Shown one piece after another: positions 39,292 through 48,916 of a stretch of 64,000 nt of DNA. The DNA comes from Pseudanabaena galeata CCNP1313 (lineage in GTDB: Bacteria > Cyanobacteriota > Cyanobacteriia > Pseudanabaenales > Pseudanabaenaceae). Location: the NCBI RefSeq assembly GCF_029910235.1, contig NZ_CP112874.1, forward strand, positions 1,364,001 to 1,428,000. Direction: 5' to 3'. Made by a program: the position numbers and the translations under genes. Below the pieces are notes generated by a model that made no database searches, had not been told where the DNA came from, and saw nothing but the letters and a program-made list of their open reading frames with translations. Positions within the stretch are counted from its first letter, which is position 1. Every line of letters starts with the position of its first letter.

Positions 39292-41709
39292 ATGTGGATC
39301 AATCTAAAAAGGCGAATTGTGAAATGGCGTGGGGTCTTTTTCGTCATCCCCGCAACAACAGGAATTTTACTGTGGATTCGCTTTATGGGAATCCTGCAAC
39401 CATTAGAACTGGCTGTATATGATTTATTTTTTCAGTGGCGACCTTCAGACCCAATTGACGAACGCATTGTGATTGTGGCGATCGAGGAATCAGATATCAA
39501 GACTTTTGGTTCTCCTATTCCTGACGATACCCTTGCGAGACTCCTCACTTTAATTAAGCAGCAACAACCCAGAGTCATTGGGCTAGATATCTATCGCGAT
39601 TTACCAGTTCCTAAAAAGTATGGCTCTGAATATCAAGAATTAGTGAATATATTTGAATCTACACCAAATCTGATTGGCATTCGCAAAGTAGTTGCTAATC
39701 AGAATGGTAGCGATGTAGCTGCTTCTCCAGTTCTCGAAAAGCTTAATCAAGTAGCTGCCAACGACTTTTCGTTAGATGGTGATGGTAAAGTTCGCCGTAT
39801 ACTTCTCTCTCTAAAAAATAAGCAAGGTAAGACAATTCCTAGTTTGAGTGCAGCCTTAGCTATTCGCTACCTTCAAAAGGGAAATATTAATCTGGAAGTT
39901 ATTGATCCCCAAGTACAGAAATATAAATTAGGTAAAGCCATATTTTCACCCCTTCAGGAACATGATGGCGGCTATACAAACGAAGTCTTGGGAGGCTATC
40001 AAATATTATCAAACTTTCGGAATTTTCAGGGTGATTTTCAGAGGGTTTCACTAACTAATGTACTCAATGGAAATATTCCTCGGAATATATTTCGCGATCG
40101 CGTTGTTTTGATTGGTATCACGGCAGAAAGCATTAGTGATTACTTTATCACTCCATACAACAGTACAATTGTGAGAGGTTCCTTCTCATCCACTAGTGGA
40201 GTAGAACTTCATGCTAGTATTACCAGCCAATTAATTGCCAAGGCTATTGACGGACTGCCAACCTTAAAAGTTTGGACAAAACCCATAGAGATTTTGTGGA
40301 TTGCTATGTTTGCGATTGCTGGTGGTCTATTGTGCTGGAATAGTCGTTATGCGAGACCAATTACTCAATCAAAAATTCCTTTGCGCCTACCTTGGGGGAC
40401 TCTAGCGATCATCTTTCTGGGGGCAAGCCTATTCACCACAAGCTATATTGTTTTTTTATGGGGATGGTGGATTCCTGTCGTACCGTCTTTGTTAGCTCTG
40501 ATTAGCTCGTCGATCGTAGTTACAGGTTATACAGCCCTCAGTGCAAACGAAGCCCGTAGACGGGCTATTCTTTCAGTTATACCTGATTTGATGTTCAATG
40601 TTAGCGGCGATGGTATTTATCTAGGGCTGATTAACTATGAGAGTACGATCAAGTTAGCTATTCCTGACTTGGAGAATATTGGCAAGCATCTTTCTCAAAT
40701 GCTACCGACCGAAATTAGCGATCGCCACCTTTATCATATTCGGCAGGCTTTGACCACAGGAAAGCTCCAGATTTATGAACAGCAAATCTGTATAAATAAT
40801 GTTTGCCAAGAAGAGGAAGTGCGTATTGTTGTGAGTGGTCGCAATGAAGTGCTATTTATGATTCGCAATATTAGCGATCGCAAGCAAGCGGAATTAGCAA
40901 TTTATAAAAAGAATGCGGAATTAGCTAGTACATTAGATGAACTGAAAACGACTCAAAAGCAACTGATTGAGTCAGAAAAGTATGCCGCCCTTGGTAGCAT
41001 GGTCGCTGGAGTTGCCCATGAAGTGAATACACCTATTGGCAATAGTTTAATGGCAGCTTCCATATTAGATAATGCGACCAATAAGTTTAAGGAATTTTTT
41101 GATTGTGGCGAACTCAAAAAGTCGAGCTTACAGGCTTATTTAGAAAAAGCCAAAAGCAGTAGTGAGATCCTACTCGTCAATTTACACCGTGCGGCTGAAC
41201 TTATTCAAAATTTTAAGCAAGTTGCTGTCGATCAATCAAGCCTAGAACATCGCAGTTTTCCAGTAAAAGATTATATTGAAACAATTTTGATGAGTTTAGC
41301 GCCTCAAATTCAACTTACACCTCATACTATCAAAGTCTATGGAGATAGTGCGATCGTGATATACGGTTACCCAGGTGCTTTTTCCCAAATTGTTACTAAT
41401 TTAGTAATGAATTCTTTGACTCATGCTTATACTGATTTAGATAAAGGTGGGCAGTTGCAATTTGAATTTATTCAACAAGATGATAAGGTGATTATTACTT
41501 ACTCTGATGATGGCAAAGGCATTCCTGCTGAAAGATTAGATAGGATTTTTGAGCCTTTTTACACGACAGCTAGGAATAAGGGTGGTAGCGGATTAGGATT
41601 GCATATTATTTATAATCTTGTGACCCAAAATCTTAAGGGAACGATTCTCTGTGAAAGTGAAGTTGGTTTAGGGACAAAGTTTACGATCGCTTTACCAGTC
41701 AACTTATAA
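39292..41709 (+). CDS. CHASE2-PAS sensor histidine kinase
   Basis: The 805-residue membrane kinase has an N-terminal helix (about 15-35), an extracytoplasmic CHASE2 domain (about 36-330, with DLFFQWRPSDPIDERIVIVAIEESD), three membrane helices (about 335-415), a PAS domain (about 425-540), a coiled coil, then HisKA with His576 (MVAGVAHEVNTPIGN) and a C-terminal ATPase domain (DDGKGIPAERLDRIFEPFYT, GGSGLGLHI). The response regulator is not adjacent. The CHASE2 input domain parallels the cyclase at 4.5 kb. Confidence 0.92.
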   Translation: MWINLKRRIVKWRGVFFVIPATTGILLWIRFMGILQPLELAVYDLFFQWRPSDPIDERIVIVAIEESDIKTFGSPIPDDTLARLLTLIKQQQPRVIGLDIYRDLPVPKKYGSEYQELVNIFESTPNLIGIRKVVANQNGSDVAASPVLEKLNQVAANDFSLDGDGKVRRILLSLKNKQGKTIPSLSAALAIRYLQKGNINLEVIDPQVQKYKLGKAIFSPLQEHDGGYTNEVLGGYQILSNFRNFQGDFQRVSLTNVLNGNIPRNIFRDRVVLIGITAESISDYFITPYNSTIVRGSFSSTSGVELHASITSQLIAKAIDGLPTLKVWTKPIEILWIAMFAIAGGLLCWNSRYARPITQSKIPLRLPWGTLAIIFLGASLFTTSYIVFLWGWWIPVVPSLLALISSSIVVTGYTALSANEARRRAILSVIPDLMFNVSGDGIYLGLINYESTIKLAIPDLENIGKHLSQMLPTEISDRHLYHIRQALTTGKLQIYEQQICINNVCQEEEVRIVVSGRNEVLFMIRNISDRKQAELAIYKKNAELASTLDELKTTQKQLIESEKYAALGSMVAGVAHEVNTPIGNSLMAASILDNATNKFKEFFDCGELKKSSLQAYLEKAKSSSEILLVNLHRAAELIQNFKQVAVDQSSLEHRSFPVKDYIETILMSLAPQIQLTPHTIKVYGDSAIVIYGYPGAFSQIVTNLVMNSLTHAYTDLDKGGQLQFEFIQQDDKVIITYSDDGKGIPAERLDRIFEPFYTTARNKGGSGLGLHIIYNLVTQNLKGTILCESEVGLGTKFTIALPVNL

Positions 41710-41772
41710 CGCTTTCTGTACTGCCTAATATTTTATCTATATCAAAGTTTTTGACTAGACTTTTACAACGCC

Positions 41773-43095
41773 CTATTTACATTTACCCACAGAGCCATCG
41801 GGCATCGTCGCTCCACAAAAATTAGCCCCTTGCAATACCGCGCCCCGCAGATTCGCACCCGTAAGATTAGCACCTGCGAGATTGGCTCGTTGTAAATTCG
41901 CTCCGACAAAATCTGCACCACGTAAGTCTGATTGATTGAGATCGGCATCCACTAACTGCGCTCCTCGCAACCTAGCTAAACGTAAATTCGCACCAGATAG
42001 ATCAAAGCCTCTGAGATTTCGATCTTCGCCGCCACGATTGACGATTTGCCAAACTACACGCCATTTGTGATCGAGAATTGTTTCTTCATTGATGATGCTT
42101 TCTCGCAAATTAGCAAGGCGGAGATTCGCTCCTTCTAGCTTGGCATCGGAAAGTTGCGCTCCTTTAAAGTCAGCTTCCATGAGATTTGCCTTGGTTAAAT
42201 CGGCATAGCGGAGATTGGCATCATTGAACTTGACCCGCACTAGATTACTGCGCCTGAGATTCGTGATGAATAGATAGGCTTGGGTGAAGTTCGCATCTTC
42301 TAAATTAACCCCTGCAAGATTCGCCTTCTCAAAATTCCCACCCGACAAATCTGCTGCTACTAGAGTTTGACCATCAACACGCTGATTGACAATTTTCCAA
42401 ACCAGAAACCACTTAGGATCAAAAAAGGTATCACTATCAATTTTGCTCGATCGCAAATCGGTATGGAATAAATTTGCTCCTGCAAAGGTTGTTCCTTGTA
42501 AACTAGTTCCTTCTAGATTTGCTCTAGTCAAATTAACTTCACTAAAGTTGGCGCGGCGAAGATTGGCACGTTTGAGACGCGAATTAGTGAGATCGGCTTT
42601 TTCCAAATCAGCTAGTCCTAAATTGGCATTTTCAAAATTAGCACCGTCGATTTTGGCGCTAATTAGTTTCGCAAATTGTAAGTCTGCATTTTTTAGAGAA
42701 GCTTGATTGAGAATAGCGCGTTCGAGATTGGCATATTTCAAATTTGCTCTAAATAGATTTGCACCTTCGAGCTTGGCTTCAAGCAAATTAGCATTTAAAA
42801 AATCGGCTCCCGACAACAGTGCAAACCGTAGATCCGCCCCCAGCATGTTTGCTCGCATAAACTTCGCGCCATCCAACTTTGCCCCACGCATATCAGCTTT
42901 GCGAAGGTCAGCATCCCGAATATTGGCATTGATTAGGTCGGCTCCTGCGAGTCTGGCATCGGGCAGATCACATTCTGAACATTCTTTAGTTTTGATCAGT
43001 TGATCGACATGGCTCTGATTAGCAGCAAATACTGATGTTGCTGTCGTAATGACGATGAGAGTAGAAATAGCGATCACCCTTTTGCCTATACCCAT
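41773..43095 (-). CDS. Exported pentapeptide-repeat protein, coupled to the AAA ATPase
   Basis: The 440-residue protein begins with a signal peptide (1-24, ending SVFA), then a CSECDLPDARLAGADL cap and about 75 A(D/N)LxX repeats. Two non-repeat inserts of the form DxKWxxVWxIVNR interrupt them (about 219-235 and 335-352). It ends FCGATMPDGSVGKCK. The signal peptide predicts a periplasmic or thylakoid-lumen location. The start overlaps the AAA ATPase gene by 10 bases, so they are translated together. It resembles the smaller protein at 49047-49511. Confidence 0.85.
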   Translation of the reverse strand: MGIGKRVIAISTLIVITTATSVFAANQSHVDQLIKTKECSECDLPDARLAGADLINANIRDADLRKADMRGAKLDGAKFMRANMLGADLRFALLSGADFLNANLLEAKLEGANLFRANLKYANLERAILNQASLKNADLQFAKLISAKIDGANFENANLGLADLEKADLTNSRLKRANLRRANFSEVNLTRANLEGTSLQGTTFAGANLFHTDLRSSKIDSDTFFDPKWFLVWKIVNQRVDGQTLVAADLSGGNFEKANLAGVNLEDANFTQAYLFITNLRRSNLVRVKFNDANLRYADLTKANLMEADFKGAQLSDAKLEGANLRLANLRESIINEETILDHKWRVVWQIVNRGGEDRNLRGFDLSGANLRLARLRGAQLVDADLNQSDLRGADFVGANLQRANLAGANLTGANLRGAVLQGANFCGATMPDGSVGKCK

Positions 43096-45086
43096 CCTTT
43101 TATCTCCGCATCCATCATTGGTTTTTCGAGTTTAATATACTCAATTTTTGCAGCTTGCAAAATATGTTTCATCTGTACAGCTTCATTGTGATCCGCCGCA
43201 ATAAAAGCTGAGTTAAGGGCAATATTGCGAATATTACCACCCGCAACACTGAGTTTACCAAGTTTCACATAATCCAGATCCAGTATGGGTGTTTTCTCAG
43301 GAAAAGCTCTCCGCCAAATTTCAGCACGTTGCTCCGCATCGGGAAAGGGAAACTGAATTACAAAACGTAACCGCCTTAAAAACGCTTGATCGAGGGAGTT
43401 TTTCAAATTAGTAGTGAGTACAGCTAATCCGCGATAGGCTTCCATTCTTTGCAGCAGATAGCTAACCCCGACATTGGCATGGCGATCGTGACTGTCCTTG
43501 ACCTCGGTGCGCTTGCCAAAGAGAGCGTCGGCTTCATCAAAGAGCAGAATCACGCCGCCACCTTCCGCAGCATCAAAAATACGTTTGAGATTTTTCTCGG
43601 TTTCACCAATATACTTATCGATTACTGAACTGAGATCAATCCGATAGACATCAAGCTGTAATTCATTGCCCAACACTTCCGCCGCCATCGTTTTACCAGT
43701 GCCGCTTGTACCTGCAAACAGAGCGCTAATTCCCAATCCGCGCCGACTCCTACCTGCAAAACCCCATTTTTCGTAGACTGTTAAGCGTTGACGTACATGG
43801 GCAGCAATGTCATGCAGTACAAATTTTTCCTTAGGTGGCAAAATCAGATCGTCCCAAGTTGCAGTTGTTTCCACGCTTTGAGCAAGTTCATCGAGGCGGG
43901 GGCGTGATTGAGCGCGACAGGCGTTCCAGAGAGTTTGATGAAAGGTATGGTTAGATTGCAGTTTGTGTGAGCTTTTAGCTTTGAGAGATGCGTTGTAAAT
44001 ATGCGTGGGTGAGAGATTGAAATAAGAGACGAGTTCATGAATGGAGCCATTGAGGGACTCTTTGATGTCGCTATCTAGATCGCGGAGAGATTCTTCCCAC
44101 AGTGTTTGCTGCTCATTAATGGAAGGAGATTGCACATCAAAGGTGATGATTGTCCTTTGGTGTTGGCGGCGACGGCTTTGACTGCTAATAATCATCGGAC
44201 ATCGCAGAATTTCGATCAGATAGCCGATCGCCATATCTTGATTTTGATTAGGAGCTTCATCGCGATCGCAGTCCAGTAATAGCGCCATGTCATTCAGCGT
44301 ATATTCGCGATCGCATAGCTGAGCAATAAGCTGAAGATTACTTAAATCATGGGGTAGAAGACTGGCAGGTATTTTATAGAGGTTTAGTCCTAAATCTAGA
44401 CAAACATTAGCAGCGATCGCCATTTTGCTAGCTACATCTTCGCCACAGAGTTGCAAAACTGGTAGAACTTCTAATCTCTCATCCTCAGAAGCATTTACCC
44501 AAGTAGCGATCGTTTGTTTCAGGATTTGTTGATGGGAATCAATCTGGACAGAATTAGCAACTACAGGTTCTAACAGTCTGAGTAAGCGTTCATCAAGATG
44601 CTGATCTCCCATTAAACAATGCAAAATCCGTTCATTAATTCGCAAGGGACTAGATGTCAGCGCATTCCCTGCCCCAATCTCTACTAAATGCCATCGACGT
44701 AAATTGGCGGCTGGGGAGAGGGCTGACCAATCGGCATGATCTAGGAGTGACATTGCTAAACTAAAAGTGGGATAGGCTAGTTTGGGGTCATTGGCAATTT
44801 CAGCACAAAGCATTCCCCAATTTGGATCAAATTCCATGCCTGCACATAGCAGCAGCACATCTCTTTCAAAATCCGAAAGACTAAAATTTTCACATAGTCG
44901 TCGCAGATGACTATCAAGTTGGCGGTTTAGAAGATTAGATGCAACTGGATCTTCTAAAATCTCACCTTTTTTTGTCGCAATTTTCTGCTCTAAAATTGAG
45001 CGGATCTTGGCGATCGCTGAAAATAGAACCTGTTGACTTTGCTTGAGCCACTTGGTGGTGATAGTGGTATGGGGCGATACGATCAT
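43086..45086 (-). CDS. AAA+ ATPase of the contractile injection system (eCIS) type
   Basis: The 666-residue protein has a long N-terminal winged-helix region (about 40-150: LRRLCENFSLSDFERDVLLLCAGMEFDP) and a C-terminal AAA module (about 430-600). The module has Walker A FAGTSGTGKTMAAE, Walker B VILLFDEADALFGKRTEVKDSHDRHAN and a sensor TTNLKNSLDQAFLRRLRFVI. This layout matches the ATPase linked to phage-tail-like extracellular contractile injection clusters (Afp15/Pvc15-like). Tail genes at 48.6 kb support this. A 73-residue gene lies five bases upstream. Confidence 0.85.
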   Translation of the reverse strand: MIVSPHTTITTKWLKQSQQVLFSAIAKIRSILEQKIATKKGEILEDPVASNLLNRQLDSHLRRLCENFSLSDFERDVLLLCAGMEFDPNWGMLCAEIANDPKLAYPTFSLAMSLLDHADWSALSPAANLRRWHLVEIGAGNALTSSPLRINERILHCLMGDQHLDERLLRLLEPVVANSVQIDSHQQILKQTIATWVNASEDERLEVLPVLQLCGEDVASKMAIAANVCLDLGLNLYKIPASLLPHDLSNLQLIAQLCDREYTLNDMALLLDCDRDEAPNQNQDMAIGYLIEILRCPMIISSQSRRRQHQRTIITFDVQSPSINEQQTLWEESLRDLDSDIKESLNGSIHELVSYFNLSPTHIYNASLKAKSSHKLQSNHTFHQTLWNACRAQSRPRLDELAQSVETTATWDDLILPPKEKFVLHDIAAHVRQRLTVYEKWGFAGRSRRGLGISALFAGTSGTGKTMAAEVLGNELQLDVYRIDLSSVIDKYIGETEKNLKRIFDAAEGGGVILLFDEADALFGKRTEVKDSHDRHANVGVSYLLQRMEAYRGLAVLTTNLKNSLDQAFLRRLRFVIQFPFPDAEQRAEIWRRAFPEKTPILDLDYVKLGKLSVAGGNIRNIALNSAFIAADHNEAVQMKHILQAAKIEYIKLEKPMMDAEIKGWV

Positions 45087-45091
45087 GCTTC

Positions 45092-45313
45092 TTAAGTTAC
45101 CGTTTTGATGATTTGCTCCAGATAGGTTTCCGCCTCATTAACTGGTAGCAAAATCGCCTCTCCCTGTCGCAAAATCTCATATTTACCCCCATGAAATCCA
45201 TGTCCAGCAATTAAGCCCATGGATACGGCAAGGTTTCCCAATTCTGTGAGCTTATTGACACTGATCGTCTCCATTTCCAGATCTAGGCGTTGTCTAAGTT
45301 CATCTTCATTCAT
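45092..45313 (-). CDS. Small protein upstream of the AAA ATPase
   Basis: The 73-residue protein (MNEDELRQRLDLEMETISVNK...HGGKYEILRQGEAILLPVNE) has no membrane segment and no family I recognise. It ends five bases before the AAA ATPase gene and probably works with it. The start has a weak upstream purine stretch. Confidence 0.6.
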   Translation of the reverse strand: MNEDELRQRLDLEMETISVNKLTELGNLAVSMGLIAGHGFHGGKYEILRQGEAILLPVNEAETYLEQIIKTVT

Positions 45314-45342
45314 GGTTGTCTCTACTCAATTTTCCCAAATAC

Positions 45343-45364
45343 TTGTGGTTCGTTTGATATGGAT
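45343..45364. repeat. Orphan right arm of composite repeat A
   Basis: CTTGTGGTTCGTTTGATATG matches the right frame of the composite repeats at 6539-6645 and 35833-35938, but no palindrome or left frame is next to it. It may be a remnant. Confidence 0.5.
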
Positions 45365-45578
45365 CAATAGATTGTCAGCAAATCTCAATTTTTGCATCAT
45401 AATCTTATGGCAAATTATGACTTTGTTTAACTGTAATATAGTTGTATCATTAGTGCCTATGTACCCTATCAATTCGACTCAATTTGACAATTTGTCATTA
45501 CTTAAACTTTTCAGAATACATTGGGTTGTATCCTTAGTACAACCTTTGTCATAATTCATAAAAGAACCTGCATAAAAT

Positions 45579-48479
45579 ATGAGGAGTGAGCCAGCCATAT
45601 TTGCCTCAAATGCTGATAATAGCGACACCGAGCGGAATGCAGGAATGGGTATGGTGGATATACTGACACTATCTACTCGGCAACAACAAATTATTAATTG
45701 GATTATGCGCCAACGCCAGTCCACGTTGGAAGCGATCGCGGCTTATATTGAAGCGGAAATAGAAGAGACCCGTGCTGAGGTTACAGATTTAATCAGCCAA
45801 GGCTTTGTTGAAGCACGCCAGATACAGGGTATTACCTACTACGAAATTGATTTTCGTCGGCAACAAAGTAATGAAACCTTAGAAGCAATGTCGTCGGTCT
45901 CATCGGCAATCCGACCGTTATCGATCATCCTCAACCCATCAGGGACAGTATCAATTACTACGGGCGAAAGTTTTGAGTTGTGTGTCACAGTCACTAATCA
46001 AGGCGATCGCAGTGCTGTCATTAGTGTGGCGCTCGATCAAGACTCTAGCTCGATTTATCCTTGGAGCGCTTTTCCGTCAGAGAGCTTGGCACTGAGTGTG
46101 GGGCAAAGCTGCGAAGTGGTATTCCTGATTCAAGTACCACCGACAACCTTCCCCGATGAGTATAACTACACCTTAATTATTGATGCACCTCAGCATTATC
46201 CAGAACATACCCCAATCCAGTACAAAGGTAAGGTCATTGTTCTCCCATCAATCCAAGAAGTAGTCAGAGTTAATGATCCGACCTTTGTCACTCTGCCGCG
46301 CACTTCATCTGACAATCCCCATCCCCTGCGATCGGGTGAGATATGGCAAGTTCTCATTTCCATCTCCAATCGTTCCGAACGGGTCGATCGCTTTCGGGTT
46401 GCAGTTCCCGATCTCGATCCGAAATGGGTTTCCATTTACTATCCCGAAGGCTTAGCGCTCGTGGGTGTGGTCGAAGCCGCAGAAGGTTTACCACTTAATC
46501 CTGATACTCAAGGACAAGTCACGATAATTTTCAAGCCGCCTATGGATGTTTGGGCGGGAATTTATGCGCCGACAATTCGCGTTCATTCGGATAACAATCC
46601 AGATTTAACCTTATTAGATATTGCTTATTTTGAGATTCTGCCAACCTATCAACTAGATATTCAACTAGTGACATTGCTGACGAGGGTAGCCAAACGACCT
46701 TCCCTTTATGAAATGCGCTTTAAAAGTAATGGCAACATTGCACGTGAATTAATCCTCAGAACTAGTAGCCCTGAGCAAGATGGATTGTTGCTCTATACCT
46801 TGACCAATGAAGAAGTTAAAATCGCGCCCTATGGAACTGTAAGGATCAACATCGAAGTCGAACCTACAAAAAAATGTAAGCCCCGCTTTTTAGGCGATCG
46901 CTATCTCAACTTCATGATCGAAGTTGAAGATAGACAGGGAGCACTACTGCCCAACGATCGCTATCTCGGTAGTCTGTTGTTACCCGCCCGTCCATGGTGG
47001 CAGTTTGTTTTACTGATTATTGGAATTTTGGGGTTAATTGGAACCGTTATCTTTTTGATTTGGTGGTTCTTCTTTAGACCACCTGACGTGCCGCAGGCGA
47101 TTGAGTTCACATCCGAGTCATCCACCTATCAAGAAGCAGCTAATGAGGCAATTCGCCTGCGTTGGCGGATCACCTATCCTGAGTTGTTAAGTGAAATCCG
47201 AGTGGAGGGACTGTCAGCCGATGAAAAACTCCTCAGTCAGCCTGTAGTTTATAACTTTAGTAAGGGAATTCCTCCAGAATTAAAAGACTATTGTGTGATT
47301 GATCGCGAATTACTATGTCAAAACGTGCCAACTGATGCACGCAAGCCTAGTCAGTATATTTTTCAGATGAATCTATCATCGAAAAACCCGAAAACTCGCA
47401 CTATTCCCTTGGTTAAAACTACCAAGATTTTAGTAGAGCCAGTTCCACAGGCTGAGATTTTGGAGTTTGCCTCAACTAAACCTCTCTACACAGAATCCAA
47501 GCCAGTTTTACCCACCATTGTCCCAGCACCTGTCCAAGCTGCACCAACGGGAAGTGTGCCTGCGCCTCCTGCACCAACCCCTCCTAAACCTGAAAATGTT
47601 GCCCCAACTCCTAATTTCACTGAGCCAAGTTCGATCGCGATCGCTTTGGAAAAACAGGTGTTTTTTACAGCCGTGGGGATTGCTCAAGGTGCAGCAAAAC
47701 CAAGAATAGTCAGACCTAAACCTGATCTTGATAACGAAGTTCGACTCAACTGGAGCATATCTAACACTAGCCAAGTTAGGGAGTTAACCCTCGTAGGCAG
47801 ATCCCCTGAAGGTGAAGTCAAGAGTCCACCATTGCGTTTTGTACTCACAGAGGGATTACCGCGATCGCTACGTCCCTACTGCACTATTTCCAACGATCAA
47901 ATGATTTGTAAAAATGTACCAACTGAAGCCAAGGCCTCAGGTAATTACATTTTTGAGTTAGCGATCGTACCGAGCAAGCCACCTGTAGATCCCAAGGCAG
48001 TCCCTGTCACTAAAAAAACTGAGATTACCAAAATCGCGCCCTATCCTGCCAAGATTCTTGAGTTGAAAGTAAATGGACAGGATGCATTACCGCAATATTC
48101 CTTCAATCTCAATCCCGATATTCCCACCATTATTACTTTATCTTGGAAAATCGAAGCTTCGGCTGCGGCAAAAATCGATCTACTTCCTGCTCCTGGAAAT
48201 GTTGCTGCTGTCGGACAGTTAGCCTTACCCTTAAGTCCCAAGTCCGCAGAAGTAACCTATATCTTAAGAGTTACCAATCCTGATGGACAGATGATTATGC
48301 GCTCCTTCATTATCCAAACGATCGCGCCACCACCTGCTCCTAAACCTGAAGAAACTCCTCCGATCGCCTTACCTCCCGATGTTCCTGAGATTGACTCTCC
48401 GTTAATTCCAAACACATCTCCAAATCAGCGATCTGGTGGCATACTCACCCCTTCGGAGGTTCCACCAAGCCAAAAATAA
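45579..48479 (+). CDS. Large winged-helix/Ig-like single-pass membrane protein
   Basis: The 966-residue protein has an N-terminal winged-helix-like domain (about 25-95: LSTRQQQIINWIMRQRQSTLEAIAAYI). Beta-sandwich domains of the COG1470 type follow (about 110-460: SIILNPSGTVSITTGESFELCVTVTNQGD). One membrane helix sits at about 472-498. Two related C-terminal Ig-like repeats (about 505-620 and 690-800, sharing YCxIxxxxxCxNVPT), a third (about 830-910) and Pro-rich linkers complete it. It is divergent from the AAA ATPase operon and precedes the tail chaperone gene, so it may be part of the same apparatus. The start could instead be at 45645. Confidence 0.7.
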   Translation: MRSEPAIFASNADNSDTERNAGMGMVDILTLSTRQQQIINWIMRQRQSTLEAIAAYIEAEIEETRAEVTDLISQGFVEARQIQGITYYEIDFRRQQSNETLEAMSSVSSAIRPLSIILNPSGTVSITTGESFELCVTVTNQGDRSAVISVALDQDSSSIYPWSAFPSESLALSVGQSCEVVFLIQVPPTTFPDEYNYTLIIDAPQHYPEHTPIQYKGKVIVLPSIQEVVRVNDPTFVTLPRTSSDNPHPLRSGEIWQVLISISNRSERVDRFRVAVPDLDPKWVSIYYPEGLALVGVVEAAEGLPLNPDTQGQVTIIFKPPMDVWAGIYAPTIRVHSDNNPDLTLLDIAYFEILPTYQLDIQLVTLLTRVAKRPSLYEMRFKSNGNIARELILRTSSPEQDGLLLYTLTNEEVKIAPYGTVRINIEVEPTKKCKPRFLGDRYLNFMIEVEDRQGALLPNDRYLGSLLLPARPWWQFVLLIIGILGLIGTVIFLIWWFFFRPPDVPQAIEFTSESSTYQEAANEAIRLRWRITYPELLSEIRVEGLSADEKLLSQPVVYNFSKGIPPELKDYCVIDRELLCQNVPTDARKPSQYIFQMNLSSKNPKTRTIPLVKTTKILVEPVPQAEILEFASTKPLYTESKPVLPTIVPAPVQAAPTGSVPAPPAPTPPKPENVAPTPNFTEPSSIAIALEKQVFFTAVGIAQGAAKPRIVRPKPDLDNEVRLNWSISNTSQVRELTLVGRSPEGEVKSPPLRFVLTEGLPRSLRPYCTISNDQMICKNVPTEAKASGNYIFELAIVPSKPPVDPKAVPVTKKTEITKIAPYPAKILELKVNGQDALPQYSFNLNPDIPTIITLSWKIEASAAAKIDLLPAPGNVAAVGQLALPLSPKSAEVTYILRVTNPDGQMIMRSFIIQTIAPPPAPKPEETPPIALPPDVPEIDSPLIPNTSPNQRSGGILTPSEVPPSQK

Positions 48480-48490
48480 AATGCTACTAA

Positions 48491-48564
48491 AGATCCCCCT
48501 CAATCCCCCTTGTAAAGGGGGAAGAAGAAAATTCTCCCCCCTTTACAAGGGGGGCTGGGGGGAT
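48491..48564. repeat. GATCCCC-type hairpin repeat, second copy
   Basis: The arms GATCCCCCTCAATCCCCCTT and the complementary GGGGGCTGGGGGGATC frame GAAGAAGAAAATTC. The central stem GTAAAG/CTTTAC differs from AAAAAG/CTTTTT in the copy at 12750-12825. Confidence 0.8.
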
Positions 48565-48607
48565 CTAAACCTTAAAACGTAGATAGTATCTTTGAAATTA
48601 ATTAATT

Positions 48608-48916
48608 ATGATCGTTGAAGAATTTGATTTTACGTTGCCCAAAGGATTAATTGATGCCAATGGAGAAGTACACAATCAGGGCAAGATGAAACTGTTGACA
48701 GCTCAAGATGAGATGATTGTGCAGGATCTGTCTAGACAGAATCCCGATACTGATCTCGTCTTTTTATTGTTGGTTCAAGCGATCGCTAAATTAGGTACTT
48801 TAAATAGAGTTACCGCCCAACAACTAGAGCAACTATTTTTGCCCGACTTTCTCTATTTACAAAATCTATTTGGGAGTTTGCAACCCCAGAACATAAATAC
48901 ATCGGGGGAGTTATAG
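48608..48916 (+). CDS. Phage-tail assembly chaperone-like protein
   Basis: The 102-residue protein contains FTLPKGLIDANGEVHNQGKMKLLTAQDEM and RVTAQQLEQLFLPDFLYLQNLF. This is the pattern of the phage tail assembly chaperone family (Mu gp41/E-like) found in contractile-tail and eCIS clusters. It is probably needed during tube or baseplate assembly. The next small gene overlaps its end. Confidence 0.82.
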   Translation: MIVEEFDFTLPKGLIDANGEVHNQGKMKLLTAQDEMIVQDLSRQNPDTDLVFLLLVQAIAKLGTLNRVTAQQLEQLFLPDFLYLQNLFGSLQPQNINTSGEL

